From contig ML978131.1 of assembly GCA_010015805.1 (NCBI GenBank), forward strand, positions 1 through 64,000: a DNA stretch of 64,000 nt. Direction: 5' to 3'. Under the pieces are notes generated by a model. It made no database searches. It saw only the letters and a list, made by a program, of their open reading frames with translations, and was not told the DNA's origin. The translations under genes were made by a program, and so were the position numbers. Shown piece after piece: positions 45,404 to 56,620 of the stretch; the stretch's first letter is position 1; every line of letters begins with the position of its first letter. The DNA is from Rhizodiscina lignyota. Taxonomy: Eukaryota > Ascomycota > Dothideomycetes > Aulographales > Rhizodiscinaceae.

Positions 45404-47069
45404 ATGAAACCCCGAGTCAAGCATCTCCAGTATCTACACCAAGTGGACCATTTATTCCAGTCCTCGCATAGACCTGTTGCATATCTCGTCTTCTCCAGGC
45501 GAGCAGTACACTCGAGCAACGCAAAGCATGCTTCGGCAACCGCTTCCCAACCCACAATTCTCTCTGCTCCACCGACCCCCGATGCACAAAGCCATGTAGC
45601 ACGCAAACAACCTTCCACTGGCACCGAGTCTCCCCTCTCCGTCCTCCCAACCTCGCAGATCCTCCGAACGTACCTAATTACCAGACTGTCATCCTCGCCG
45701 GCCCTGTTAAACCTCTCGCTTTCCATGCTCCACCGCATGCTGGCGTCACACTCTCTACTCACGAGTCTCGACCGCAATCCTCTGCTTCGATGGTTACTGA
45801 AAAGGACATTCTATGCTCAGTTCTGCGCTGGAGAGAACAAGCAGGAGGTTCTGAGCACTGTCGCAAGAGTTACGAATACGGGATACAGCGGAGTAATTCT
45901 CGAGTATGCTTTAGAGGTTCTCAAAGATGGAGACAAAGGCCCGGACAGCCCGATCACAAAAAGGGAAATTGAGATGTGGCGGAAGGGGATGATCGAATCA
46001 GTAGAAATGACAAGGAAAGGCGACTTTGTTGGACTCAAGTACGTCTTCTGTCTGAATATTCCTCAGAATTATTTTTTCAAAGTGTGGCTCACGTTGTAAT
46101 AGATGGTCTGGACTCGGCCAGCACGCATTCGCATTGCTTAAAGCAAACAAACCGCCGACAACCGCCATGCTTTCGGCAATCCACGAGGTCTGCGAATTGG
46201 CGGCGGCGAAAGGCGTTGGACTTCTCCCAGGCGCAGAAGAAGAAGTGACCAATCCAGGCATCGACGCCTGGACCTTGATGCTCCAGGAGCGATATAACAG
46301 TCTCAATCCCTCTGCAGCAACCATGTCATCCCAGACTCGGGGATCGACCCAGGGCGGGCCAGGAATTACTGCAGCGTCCAACGGCAATACGACAACGCCG
46401 AAGCCAATCATGTACACTACGTTCCAGGCGTACTTGCGCAGCACGCCAGCAAATCTCTCTCGCCATCTTGCTTCTGCCCGCGCAAACAACCATATCCTTG
46501 GTATCAAACTCGTACGAGGCGCATATATGTCCTCGGAACCCGCCTCGGCCATCTGGCCCTCCAAAGAAGAAACAGATCGGGCCTATGACGAGCTGGCCTC
46601 TGCGCTGCTGAAGCGACAATACGGCGGTATCCTGCAGCCCTTACACGGCTCGAGTTCTGAGTTTCCCGAGATCGACGTCGTGCTAGCGACGCACAACGTC
46701 GCCTCCGTTCGCAAGGCCACAGCTGTCCGACAGGAGCAGCTTGAGCGCGGCGAGCCGCGAACCAACGTCGTATTTGCGCAGCTGATGGGTATGGCGGACG
46801 AGGTGGGATGCGAGCTTTTGGCCTTGGGAAGGAGCGCGAGGGCGGAGAATGAGGCTGCGGCGCAGAAGGCGGGAGAGAAGGAGAAGGAGGTTATGGACGT
46901 GCCGAGGGCGCTGAAGTGCTGCACTTGGGGCACGCTGAGCGAGTGTCTGAACTTTTTGGTGAGGCGGGCGGCGGAGAATAGGGATGCGGCGGGGAGGACA
47001 GAGGAGAGTCGACGGGCGATGGGGAGGGAGATCTGGAGACGGTGTAGGAGGACGGTTGGGCTTTCGTGA
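45404..47069 (+). CDS. PUT1: Proline dehydrogenase, mitochondrial
   Basis: Two exons, 45404-46038 and 46103-47069, give 533 residues; the 64-nt intron (GTACGT...TAATAG) rejoins FVGLK to WSGLGQHAFALL. The N-terminus is Arg/Ser-rich with no acidic residues for the first 15 positions, as for a mitochondrial presequence. The PRODH barrel shows YSGVILEYALE, HILGIKLVRGAYM (FAD and substrate site), VLATHNVASVRKA and VVFAQLMGMADEVGCELL. The C-terminal CCTWGTLSECLNFLVRRAAENRDA ... RREIWRR fits the family end. It oxidises proline to pyrroline-5-carboxylate. A Gly/Thr-rich insert (about 310-335) is larger than usual. Confidence 0.93.
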
Positions 47070-47559
47070 GGCTGTGGCTGCTTTGATCTCAGTATTTGCT
47101 TCATTGCTTATGGGTTCAGATATTGGCTAGGGATAGGGGCATACATGTCCACCGTGACCGGCGCTGTTACGATTGACTTGTACAGACACTTCTGGTGCTA
47201 TGGCTAGCATGTTCAGTAAATTATTTGGCGATTCTTCTATAGAACAGTGGCTTCAGCCTTTACATTCTTCTGTGCAGCACAGAGTCGTGAGCGTTCGAGT
47301 CCACGCACTTACCCTAAGGCTATCTACAGGGCTATCATAAAATTTCCGCTGGTTGAACTTACAATGAGAGAATTAGACCATTTGATGCAGCGATACTAGA
47401 TATCACCAGTTAGTCTTATATTCTCGGGCGCGCTGTTATGAAATTTGTCCATGCTCTCTTCGACCATGATATTAGAGCACAGGTCAGCGTGCTAGTTACT
47501 CAACAAGAATCTCTATCCCTACTTAGAAATCCCATTATCCAGCTATAGACATCTTGGCC
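47070..47559. other. Intergenic, no gene seen
   Basis: Downstream of proline dehydrogenase. Nothing is recognised. Confidence 0.45.
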
Positions 47560-48097
47560 TCATCGCTCTACTTGTGCCAACCTGACCAACAGTTCAACGA
47601 GATATTGCTTCTGATGTGACCGCTGTATAGAGGGAACGGGGTATAGCGCTGGGAAGGATGGATAGTCTTGTAGTCCAACTACCTGTTGTAGTAAATTAGT
47701 AACTAGCGCTGGCATAGAAGCCAGTAAAGCAACGTGTGAGCAAGATAATAGCAAAAGGAGAGTCAGTATTTGCGCCAACCTGGCTCTGTCGCAGCCAGCA
47801 ATGCCCAGTATACAATTCGCTGACAAAACGCCATCGGCGTACGGGGAAGGATGCCGCGGGAAGGGGAGTGATAGCATGGTAGAGCGCTTGGCTGCTACCT
47901 GTCTTCTGTGTGATATGCTGTGTGATCCTGTTCTTTGCCTTCCAGATATCAAACCTACCTCGAGTCTTCAACGAGAAGTCGAAGAGCTGGTCCTGCGCCA
48001 CGTGCAGCTCGCGGGCTCCTCGCCAAGCTCTGCTGTCGCTGTGTGTGGTAGTGGTGGGCGTGACGTAGCCATTGTTGTGCGAGGCGGCAGAAGTCAT
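47560..48097 (-). CDS. Small hypothetical protein, possibly membrane-anchored
   Basis: Proposed minus-strand exons 48097-47959 and 47894-47560 give 157 residues. The 64-nt intron is GTAGGT...GGTAG in phase 1. The N-terminus (MTSAASHNNGYVTP, then Thr-rich and ARELHVAQDQLFDFSLKTR) has good amphipathic coding character. The C-terminal half has one hydrophobic stretch (ILTLLLLLSCSHVALLASM). The family is not recognised. The 3' part may be an unspliced intron rather than coding. Confidence 0.3.
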
Positions 48098-48368
48098 TTC
48101 TGCTTCACCTTGCTCTTGTTTTTCTTCCTCTTACACCAACCACCCTTCCCACATTCAAAATTCCACAACTCAACCACACCACGATATAGAGGCTGCATCT
48201 CTTGCAAGATGCTTCCTCTATATCTACACAATCATTACAATGAATTTTTTTTCACTCCCCTTCCGCCGCCATCGCTGGGCGCGCGAGGCGTGTCTCTGAC
48301 CGCTTTCGCGTACTCAACGAACACCACCACCCACACAACAACCACAACTTCTCATACCTTATCCGGGC

Positions 48369-48810
48369 ATGGGACAGCTCCTAGAGGTATGTTTAGTCGT
48401 TAGATCTTGCTTTTATCCATCAGGATATTCGTGAAGTGACACGGTCGACGTCGCTGGCTCAGGCGTGCCTGGAGGCTGCGGAGCTCGACCGCGTCTTCCT
48501 TCAACACCACAGCTTCGCAAGAGCTTGATGCTCTCGAGGCACCTTCTGATGACCTAGTCTTCTGTTAGATAGATCTCTCAACCATTATTTGGCGGCTTGA
48601 CTCAGATCTTGTCGTCGTACGAGATAAACACCTCCGTAAGGAGTCACTTGGGAGCTTCGCTCAAACACCATCAGTGGCTGGCGACAATCCTCAAACCGTG
48701 ACAACAACCCTTCGATCACAACAACTGCAACTGTCAGCCTCGTCGCCGTTGCGATATACTGTAGAAAGATACGTACCGTTGGCGAGCTGTTTCTCAAAAG
48801 GTAAGTCCCC
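48369..48810 (+). pseudogene. Decayed coding patch, family unknown
   Basis: Starting at MGQLLE (48369), a 37-nt GT-AG gap leads to DIREVTRSTSLAQACLEAAELDRVFLQHHSFAR. The sense continues in the next frame as LDALEAPSDDLVF and, after a TAG, as IDLSTIIWRLDSDLVVVRDKHLRKELGSF ... LRYTVERYVPLASCFSKG up to a GTAAGT at 48801. The composition looks protein-coding but needs at least one frameshift and one stop to be crossed. It may be the remnant of a host gene whose 3' parts are duplicated in the repeats that follow. Confidence 0.3.
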
Positions 48811-48887
48811 ATCTTCTGTCTCCCCATACCCCCTTGTTGCCTTTACCAATTTAGGTGGACCTTATTGTTGTTCTTTGCTCTTCTGGT

Positions 48888-49410
48888 TGCTGCTTGAACC
48901 TCTTTGTTGGTTCTATCATAGACTGGCATCGGTGGTCCTTCAGTAACCTCTCAATGGCATCGGACTAAGGCAAGGCTCCGAGATCAACATAGGCACATAA
49001 CAAGCTTCACACTTTAGTGTCAGTGATGAAGTTCTTCGATGCCAGACAACCCCTTCTTTTGTTACCAGCGATTGCAGAATCCAGTGATGCGGAAAGCTAA
49101 CATTAACTGACTAGGCATCGCCGCATCAGTATGGCTTCCTCCTGAAGTAGCATCTTCAAAGGTGAGTAACCGTCTCTTTCTTCTCAATTCAGAATCCCTT
49201 TCGTCGATTCGATAGACCGGACTCACAAGGCGTTCTTTTGCCTTTGGCTGCTGCTTGAACCTCTTTGCTGGTTCCACCGTGGACTGGCATCGATGGTCCT
49301 TCAGTAACCTCTCAATGGCACTAGAGCACAGAACAAGTCCAAGATCAACATAGGCATATAACAAGCTTCACACTTCAGTGTCAGTGATGAAGTTCTTCGA
49401 TGCCTGACAT
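48888..49410. repeat. Direct repeat pair, about 160 bp, spaced 361 bp
   Basis: The block at about 48888-49050 recurs at about 49249-49410. Shared landmarks are GCTGCTTGAACCTCTTTG, CCTTCAGTAACCTCTCAA and AGTGATGAAGTTCTTCGATG. Differences between the copies are mainly C/T and G/A transitions. The sequences between the copies also begin with similar GT[GA]AGT...AG stretches, so a larger unit may have been duplicated. Confidence 0.85.
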
Positions 49411-49540
49411 CCCTTCCCCTCGACACAGCTTCATAGAACGCAGGGCTGTGCAATACTGACAGCGACTGCTCAGGTATCGATATATCTCGAGACGTTGAGA
49501 TTCATTTCCCGGATGGCCTCTGACACGCGGTTGTGGATTG

Positions 49541-50104
49541 GTGAGCGACTTCCAGATCTGTTCCGTACTTGCTTCGAATCTGCTCCTTTTCCAGCTGTGC
49601 AATGATGAACCAAAAAATTATAAATTGAGAGAACATCGTATTGGCTACCGGCGAGGTTTCGGGCTTGCTCAGATACCAGCCAGGCCATGCCGATAACACC
49701 AATTACTACAAAACTCTGAGGGTCCTCAAATCACTCGTATATAATTTGCCTCTTGAGTTCAGATGGCTAACATTTTGGATACCGCAAGGCACACCGCGGT
49801 GGTGACACGTGGTAATGGATTGGTGAGCGACTTCCAGATCCCTTCCGTATTTGCTTCGAATCTTCTCCTTTTCCAGCTGCTGCCCAATGATGACCAGATT
49901 AAGACCAGCGAATTAGCTATTGGCGGGGTTTCGGGCTTGCTCAGATACCAGCCAGGCCATGCCGATAACACTATATACTACCAAGACTCTGTCTGAGGGC
50001 ACAAATTCCCGCAAATCACTCGTATATAATATGCCTCTTGAGTTCAGTTGGCTAACAATTTGGATACCGCAGGACACGCCCCGGTGACACGCGCCCAGGT
50101 AGTC
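49541..50104. repeat. Tandem duplication, 282-bp unit
   Basis: Two adjacent copies begin with GTGAGCGACTTCCAGATC at 49541 and 49823. Both contain TTCGGGCTTGCTCAGATACC, CACTCGTATATAAT and GCCTCTTGAGTTCAG. On the minus strand both encode GMAWLVSEQARN and an EKE/K-IRSKYG-x-DLEVAHQS peptide in a partly open frame. A weaker third relative may follow near 50180-50240. The encoded peptide family is not recognised. Confidence 0.88.
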
Positions 50105-52430
50105 TTTTTTTGGTCTCGGAGGTGATCTTGGTGGGCTTCTCTTCCACGTCGAATAGTACGTTACACCTCCAGTCCTTCGTACCCAATCGCCATGATGACC
50201 CATAAATGTTTGATCCAAGTGAGAGAACAAAACTGGTAGAGGAGTGTAACCCGGAAGGAAACTTCCCGTGGTTTATCTCTGAAGCCAGACGATGATCAAA
50301 AATATTCCTGTCTGAACCAATTTGTTGTCCACTTGTTGACACGTCCAAGGATTTGCTGATGCAAATGGCTAACTTTGTGGAGGCAATAGGATTCGCTCCG
50401 ATCCATCTTCCCGACTGCCCGGCCACACCGCGACCCTCGCTCTCGATTTCGGCACGTTATGCCTCGATGTCCGAATGTCAGGTGGTGGTAGTGACGACAA
50501 TTAGGCCGGGGAGTGTCTAATGCACCATTGGTCCGTGGATGTATGCAAAGAATTGTCCTTTAATTGGCCTTTTTCTTCTTCGTCGAAATGGTGGGCGGCG
50601 CCATGATAAGACCAAGAGACCAGAAGGATTTGGAGGCATGTTCCGTCGTCTGCCATATATTCAGGGCCTTGCTAATGCTTCTTCAGTGAAGCCTCGCTGA
50701 CTGCAGTCCGCAATCTGTTGGATATTTTTGCGGTTGGTCGTCGGGTATGTTGCATCTTTCTTTCTTCAACTGTCTGGCTGCTACGTGATGACTCCAATGT
50801 AACCGATACTACAGCTGAATGAACACAGCATTGGCACTTCAAAACTGTGACGAGATATCCCGAATCGCAAATCCCATTGCTGTCCATCGAGCGAGAGAAT
50901 CTGTGGCATGGAGTCGATCGCGACATTACCAGGACATCCAGGCTTATCCTGGTCCGGTCCGGTCTAGCGTGGCATGAGGCGGCGAAGAGCTACATATATG
51001 GACGGGCAGGAGCAACTGGTAATAACTAAGGTATGCTTTGCATTGCCAGCACATCTCGCTCGATTGCTAATGTATCAGTAGTAGCGAGGGACCGATCCCC
51101 AGTTCGCACCACGCCGCAGTAAGAATCGTCGACAGCAGTAAAGTCGCAACCCCGATCGACGTGCAAGAAAGCCAAGGATAGTCTGATGGTCTTGACGAGG
51201 CCGCAATGGACATCGGAACGAAGAGTGTGCATGGAGAGAAGTCCAGTTCTTCCGCTTGGGGAACATTGTACTGAGAGTCGGCTTCGAACAAAGCGGCTTC
51301 GGAGCTGCCGGAGAACATAGCCCTTGCATCAGAGCATGGCCTGTTTCCTTTCCCTTGCTTTCCCCTATGTATATACACTGTATATTACTCTGAGTATAGA
51401 CGAACGATCTCTCTTTTCGAGAATGAACACTGGTGTCCAGTCCAAGGCAGCCTTGACAGCGACGAGCGGCAGTGAGAACAGATCGACGCTATTGCGGGAT
51501 GTACATGTGTCGAGAAGAGCGTATCAAGTAGAGATAGCGAAAACTTGCGATCAGGATTTTACTCTTGAGAGGGTTGCTTCCAGTGCCAGGTTCGTGGTAG
51601 CTCCCAGACGCTTCGTTTCATCCTGCCCGCCGACCAGGCATCCAAAGTCGCGGCCTTGTTCTCCTCCTCTTTATTTCAGCCAGTTGAGCATCAAACTACC
51701 GTGCTGTGGGTATGGAAAGAAGGCCCATCGAATGTTTATCTGTTCCTTGTACTTTTCTACCCAGGCCGCATGGTAGCTCCCAACTTGCGTTTGTCATTCC
51801 GGGGCTGGCAGCACTGTTGTGGTTTGCTGTACCTCCCTCTGCTTTTGCATACATCAGCCTGCCGTGCGACCGAAGTGGTAACAGGTCACATTGACATTCG
51901 TGTTTGTTGCTGACAGTTCAAGTAGTCATGCGCCGACGTGCGCGACGAGGAGAGAGAAGTTCTGAGCGACGATGGCGGCAAAGGTGATAGGCGTGCAGTT
52001 ACTCTCCAGGTCCAGAGTTAGAAGCCATGTGCTCAGAAATGGAGAGCAGTTTCGATTCAGCGACAGCTTTCGACATTTAAGAATGCACCAGTGAGCTCAA
52101 GCCCTCAGTTCTCCAACTGAAAGCACTCCACAAAGTAGCGCCCTCTCCCATAAGCTTATACGTATTCGTCAGAATCGATCAGGATCCTGAAACTTGCAGA
52201 GCAAGTGGCCACTCCGCCGTGAGGAAGGTCAAACGCCCTTTCGGAGTAGCGCCAGCGCTGCGCAGCACTGGTGACTGATTGGCCTCTCGGTGTCATGCGT
52301 TGATTTGGGGCTTGGGTGTCGGTGAGAGGCAATGGAGATTACATTCCAATGCGTTCTGTCTCTGGCAAAGGCATCGTCGACCACCGCGGAGACTTCGTAT
52401 TGGATACCAATAGCCTTCGCAAGAAGATCG
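50105..52430. other. Gene-poor stretch, no supported gene
   Basis: Several short ORFs on both strands. The most protein-like is minus 51318-51070 (MFSGSSEAALFEADSQYNV, then a hydrophobic segment TSIGVATLLLSTILTAAW). It ends after about 80 residues with no clear second exon, so it is not called as a gene. Confidence 0.4.
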
Positions 52431-53473
52431 TCACCGCGATAGTATCGAGAGCCTTTGTACTGGCATCATCGAGCTGGACTGCGCGGAGCGTGGTATTCGT
52501 TCATCTACGCACAGTAGACATGTGCAAACCGCAGCGCCATCATCTTCGGCATGTTTCGGTGCATTCGAATAGGCATCGATATCATATGGTATCTGCTCTG
52601 TTGCCGTCAGGGTAGTTTGGTAAGCCGGGCAATCAACTCCATCAAGCAAGGCTTGCTCTATCGCGTTCAGGTTTCCGCCAGCGAACATGAGCGCCTCTTT
52701 CGACGCGTTCATAGCACTCGCAGTCTCCGCGAGTTATACAGCCTGATCTGTTGCTCGAAGAAGAGCAAAATGAGAATGGCCAGGAAGACGCACAGTCCAG
52801 CATTGCTAAGGATACCTAGCTGCGAGGTCGCTGAATCCGGATTCGGATGGACCGCAACATTCGTTGATCGAAGTGGTCCAAAGTTTTGGACACGAGTAGT
52901 CACAATGCGTACATCGGTATATGGAAGTTCCACCGTCTTGCATTTGATATTATCGTCAGTTAACGACAGGGGCCTGTTTAACGGCATCCATACCGAACCG
53001 AACTCGCCGGCGCAGGGACGTATGTTTGCGATTGGTTGTTGAGATGTCGAAATCGAAAGATTTGCATCTACATCTCGGTTACCATCGTCGCATCATCATC
53101 CTTTGCATTTTTCAAGATGATATACCCCCTTGTTCGTGTTCCAGCGAACCGAGGCCGCAAATTCGGTGTGGGTCCGTTGGTGGACCGACTTCAATGGCCG
53201 ACGTGCTCCTGCCGCAGCACTTTTGTCGGGCGACGAAGTGCCAGAGAGCACAGACGAGCCGTAAGTCCACTTCCTGGCGCTTTCTTCTTTATTCGTAGTG
53301 GGCTCGCAATGATGACTTTGGTTGATGATGCGAGTTGCTTGAGGTTCGGACTCGGGGTGGAGGAGAGCGGTTAAAGTGGTCAGATCGGAGGGCGGGACGT
53401 GTGAAACTGGGGACGACAGAAATTTAGAGCGAGCGTCGAAAGTCTTCAACATCGCTTTAAATATCACCCAATT
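52431..53473 (-). CDS. Possible multi-exon hypothetical membrane protein
   Basis: Three minus-strand open stretches run in the same direction. One from 53473 begins MLKTFDARSKFLSSPVSHV and includes ALLHPESEPQATRIINQS. The second (about 53070-52709) has IANIRPCAGEFGSVW, LPYTDVRIVTTRVQNFGPL and a transmembrane segment GLCVFLAILILLFFE. The third is at 52712-52431. Exon borders could not be fixed and no family is recognised. It is given as a candidate locus only. Confidence 0.25.
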
Positions 53474-54363
53474 CCTCCCTATCAGGTATGTAAAGGAGCT
53501 CGTAGTAGCTTTCGGTTCGGTGGGGTGATCTCGTCGGCGTGATGCGACGGTGCGTGGTGGTTGGCTGGCAGGTACATCGCGCTGAAGTGACTGCGAGAAA
53601 CATCGTGAAGTCGAAGAGCAGCGACCTGGCTTGAAGGAAGAAGCAGCGTAGTAGAGTAGGTAGAGGTAGAGGTAATGCAAGAGTTCTCACCCAACCCTCC
53701 GTTTCGGAGTGAGCTTTTCCACTATCTGTGACGCTTCTCGCAATCGCGTTTCCGCTCAATCAACAAGGCACAAAGACAATCACACATGGCAAAAGATATA
53801 ATATATCCTTTCTTATTACATGAAGAGATGCATCAGCAATTGTTTTATTTGTCGCTATGGAAGTTATCAGGCTCTCAATCTATCGTTATCGCGACTTAAT
53901 GCGCTCTCTCTGTCCAGTTCCACAATCCAACACCATCACAACAAGCCCATCAAATCTCAACAGGTCAGTTTCGCGGAACAACGAAGGCAAACAGTATGTA
54001 CGAGTGGATGTTAATGCTACTGGGACCACCGCAGTGGCAGAGGGGGCGCGACGCCCACCAGCATGAAGAGAACAAACTACGCACCTCTGCCTGAAGCTCA
54101 TATTAATTATCCCACAATAAAATTATGAATCCACTCGATGTTAATCTTCCATTGGTCGAAAGCGTCCGCCATGGGGGTAAGGCTTAAGCTCAACAACTTA
54201 GGTTAATGGAGAAAGAAAGATGGATAGAAGCAGGACTGGAGGTCGAATTTATACCCTGTGCCAAGCCTCTAGTCTAGAAGACTCTCCCTAATCCTTGAGA
54301 GGTCCTTAACTCGTTGAATATCCCGGAGATCGGAGCTGATCGGTAATAGATCCAGTATCGCCA
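53474..54363. other. Intergenic, no gene seen
   Basis: AT-richer sequence between the candidate membrane-protein locus and the kinase 3' end. No gene or RNA is recognised. Confidence 0.4.
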
Positions 54364-55670
54364 TTATCCTACAACAAAGCTTTTCAAGCTGTCACGTATA
54401 TCCTCACCAAGATCAGCGAATCCATCTCGAAAGACTTTCTTGCCAGCAAGCTCAGTTGAAAATGAAAGCTGCTGTGACACTGTCCATCTTGGTCTCTCTA
54501 GGCATGCGAATAGCATTCCAGCGATGAAGGTGTCTCCTGCAAAAAAACGTCTGAGCTCGATCTGAGGAGCCACGATTAAGCTACCCACCTGCACCGATCG
54601 TACTACTCGCGACGTTAGCTCGGTAACGTAGGATGCTATTTACACGGGCTTGACTTACTCAACAACTACAGCTCCCCTAACTTTGTAGGCCGCCCGATAC
54701 GCGTAAGCTTTGCTCGCCGTGTGGAACGCGCTGACGCCACCTGCTCCCCAAGTGCAAATCAACAAGGCGCTGCACCAGTCAGCAGCTGATCGGCATTGAC
54801 TACGCATAGACGAGCCAAAAGAACCTACTTTTGACGTACAAGACTAGATTGTGACCTCACACACTCCTCGGCGCTCACGTAGCCAGCGTGCTAGACCACT
54901 GTCAGTCCTACGGCGGCGTGAAACCAAAAACATCTCAAGATCTGCCCTCACCGTTGCCCACAGCCTCGAATAGAACACTACATCTGCCTCTGCCGCCAGT
55001 TCCTGCAAGCCTTCGCGGCCCGCTTTCTCGACCTCGACGCTGATTCGAACTTGGGGATAACGTTGCCGGATATACCTGATGCACGCAAGAGTCACATCTG
55101 GAATACGGCCCTGAGGGCGGCTTTAGTAAGGCGTCCCTGGAGGCTTCGTCGTTTCCCTGAGAATAATTTCTCACCTCAAAATGGTACCAGCATGCCTCAT
55201 TCGCCAGGGCGTCCGCTCTGACGCAGAATTCTGCAACGGTCATCTCCGGCAGCTCGTTGTAGTTGACAATGGTGCGAGAAGAGCTCTGCTCAGACCTGAT
55301 GATGTAACTCGACGCTGGTTCGGTGCTGTCCTCCCGATAGATACAGTTCGTGCAATCTACGTCCGGCTCCAACGACATTCTGATATGATGGCTGTCATGA
55401 GATTGCGCCGCTGGAAGGACTGAGCAAAGGCTCAACTTCAAGTCTGAGTGCGTGGATACTGCGAGCAGTTGCTGAAGGACTTCAAGGGTATTTGGGCCAT
55501 TTCCTCCCCGTCGCCGAACGAGGGACTTTGCTCTCTGCTTCCCGTCTTCTTGTGGGAAGTGAGGTACTCTACGGTAAGTTTCAGCCTTCATTTGAAGCAT
55601 TGTATGGGTATTCCACATACGTTAAGATCGTGTCTAAATAGCAAGCTCCGACTACGACTAATCTCCTCAT
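54364..55670 (-). CDS. Ketohexokinase-like PfkB sugar kinase, seven exons
   Basis: Minus-strand exons 55670-55621, 55568-55175, 55110-54952, 54890-54829, 54769-54659, 54602-54589 (14 nt) and 54536-54364 give 320 residues. Each join keeps frame and a family motif: MRRLVVVGACYLDTIL/TVPHFPQEDGKQRA, RRGGNGPNTLEVLQQLL (signature 1), NCIYREDSTEPASSYIIRS, RTIVNYNELPEMT, WYHFE/GRIPDV, YVSAEECVRSQSSL, ALLICTWGAGGVSA, and VVVDTIGAGDTFIAGMLFACL (signature 2 with the catalytic Asp). The 14-nt exon supplies TIGA. It would phosphorylate fructose or a related ketose with ATP in the cytosol. No single open frame is longer than about 230 codons, so it is easily missed. Confidence 0.88.
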
Positions 55671-56620
55671 CTTGGGTGAGTCGTCAATGGGATGATTGTG
55701 GTAGCGAAGTCGGGATGTCGACCATCTGGATGACTAACCCCAACTAGAGTACTCTATATGTAGGACCAATGCCCGAATAATTAGCCAGAACGCTTAGTTC
55801 AAAGACAATTGAATTGCTTTTTTCTCTCATTATCGTCATTGTCTTTAGTGAATGAATTTAAGCGACAAAAGTGCTACACATGTCTTACTACTCCATGGAA
55901 CTGGTCGTGTCTTTAAAAGCAAAGTGCTGCAATGGTCGTGGGATGGCAGGGGCGAAGCATGCACAAATCCACCTAGGAGGCTCACCGCATCCTTTAAAAC
56001 TTTATTCGATAAAGTGAGCTCCTCAAGACATATTGCTTTTTGGTTTTGTTCCGAGCTGGCCCATTAATGATACAGTACCAACGAACGAGTTATCGTAGTC
56101 CCACAAACATGCGAGAATTTCGAAACCTTGCCGGCCAGCTCTTCCCCGCGAGAGTAGCTCAACCGAGCCAACCCATCCTCACCATTCCCGAATAACGTTG
56201 CGAGAGATTGATGTTCTAGCTTGGGTGTGCTTTAGCACGTTTGACAAACTTCTCGTAAGCCCACCCGCGCATAATTGCACGAAAATGAGCCTATCCAGAG
56301 TATGTCCGTGAAGATCGCAGACAGGAGTCTAGCCCCCATTTTGCACCCACGAGCAAACAATAGGCAGGTCTGCTCCTTCGCAGTCTCTCAATTGGTCCGG
56401 AGTTGGAATCGGAGAAAGGGGAGCCTGTCCGTTTCGTATTCTCAAAGACTCAATGTTACAAGTAGCATGGCAACCCCGGGCTTCCAAGCTTGAGAGCAGG
56501 AATGTCTGAGGTCCCGTATGGTGAGCTCCTCACACCTTCGTGCTGCAAGAAGTCTGTACTTCACTATATCTCACTGCATAGTTCATTGAATCATATCTAT
56601 TCTTGTCGCAAATATAAACT
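55671..56620. other. Divergent intergenic region, no gene seen
   Basis: Between the kinase (minus) and the MetE-like gene (plus). Only short ORFs without motifs. Confidence 0.45.

Noticed and set aside
48369-48528. A 40-residue gene MGQLLE + DIREVTRSTS...
   Set aside because: The needed intron would be only 37 nt, shorter than any other here, and the sense of the protein continues past a frameshift, so decay is more likely.
51070-51318. UstYa-like or other single-TM protein starting MFSGSS
   Set aside because: After the hydrophobic segment no HxxHC motifs or further exons could be found.
47100-54363. Transposon or CRISPR explanation for the repeats
   Set aside because: No terminal repeats, target-site duplications, transposase motifs or regular short spacers were found.
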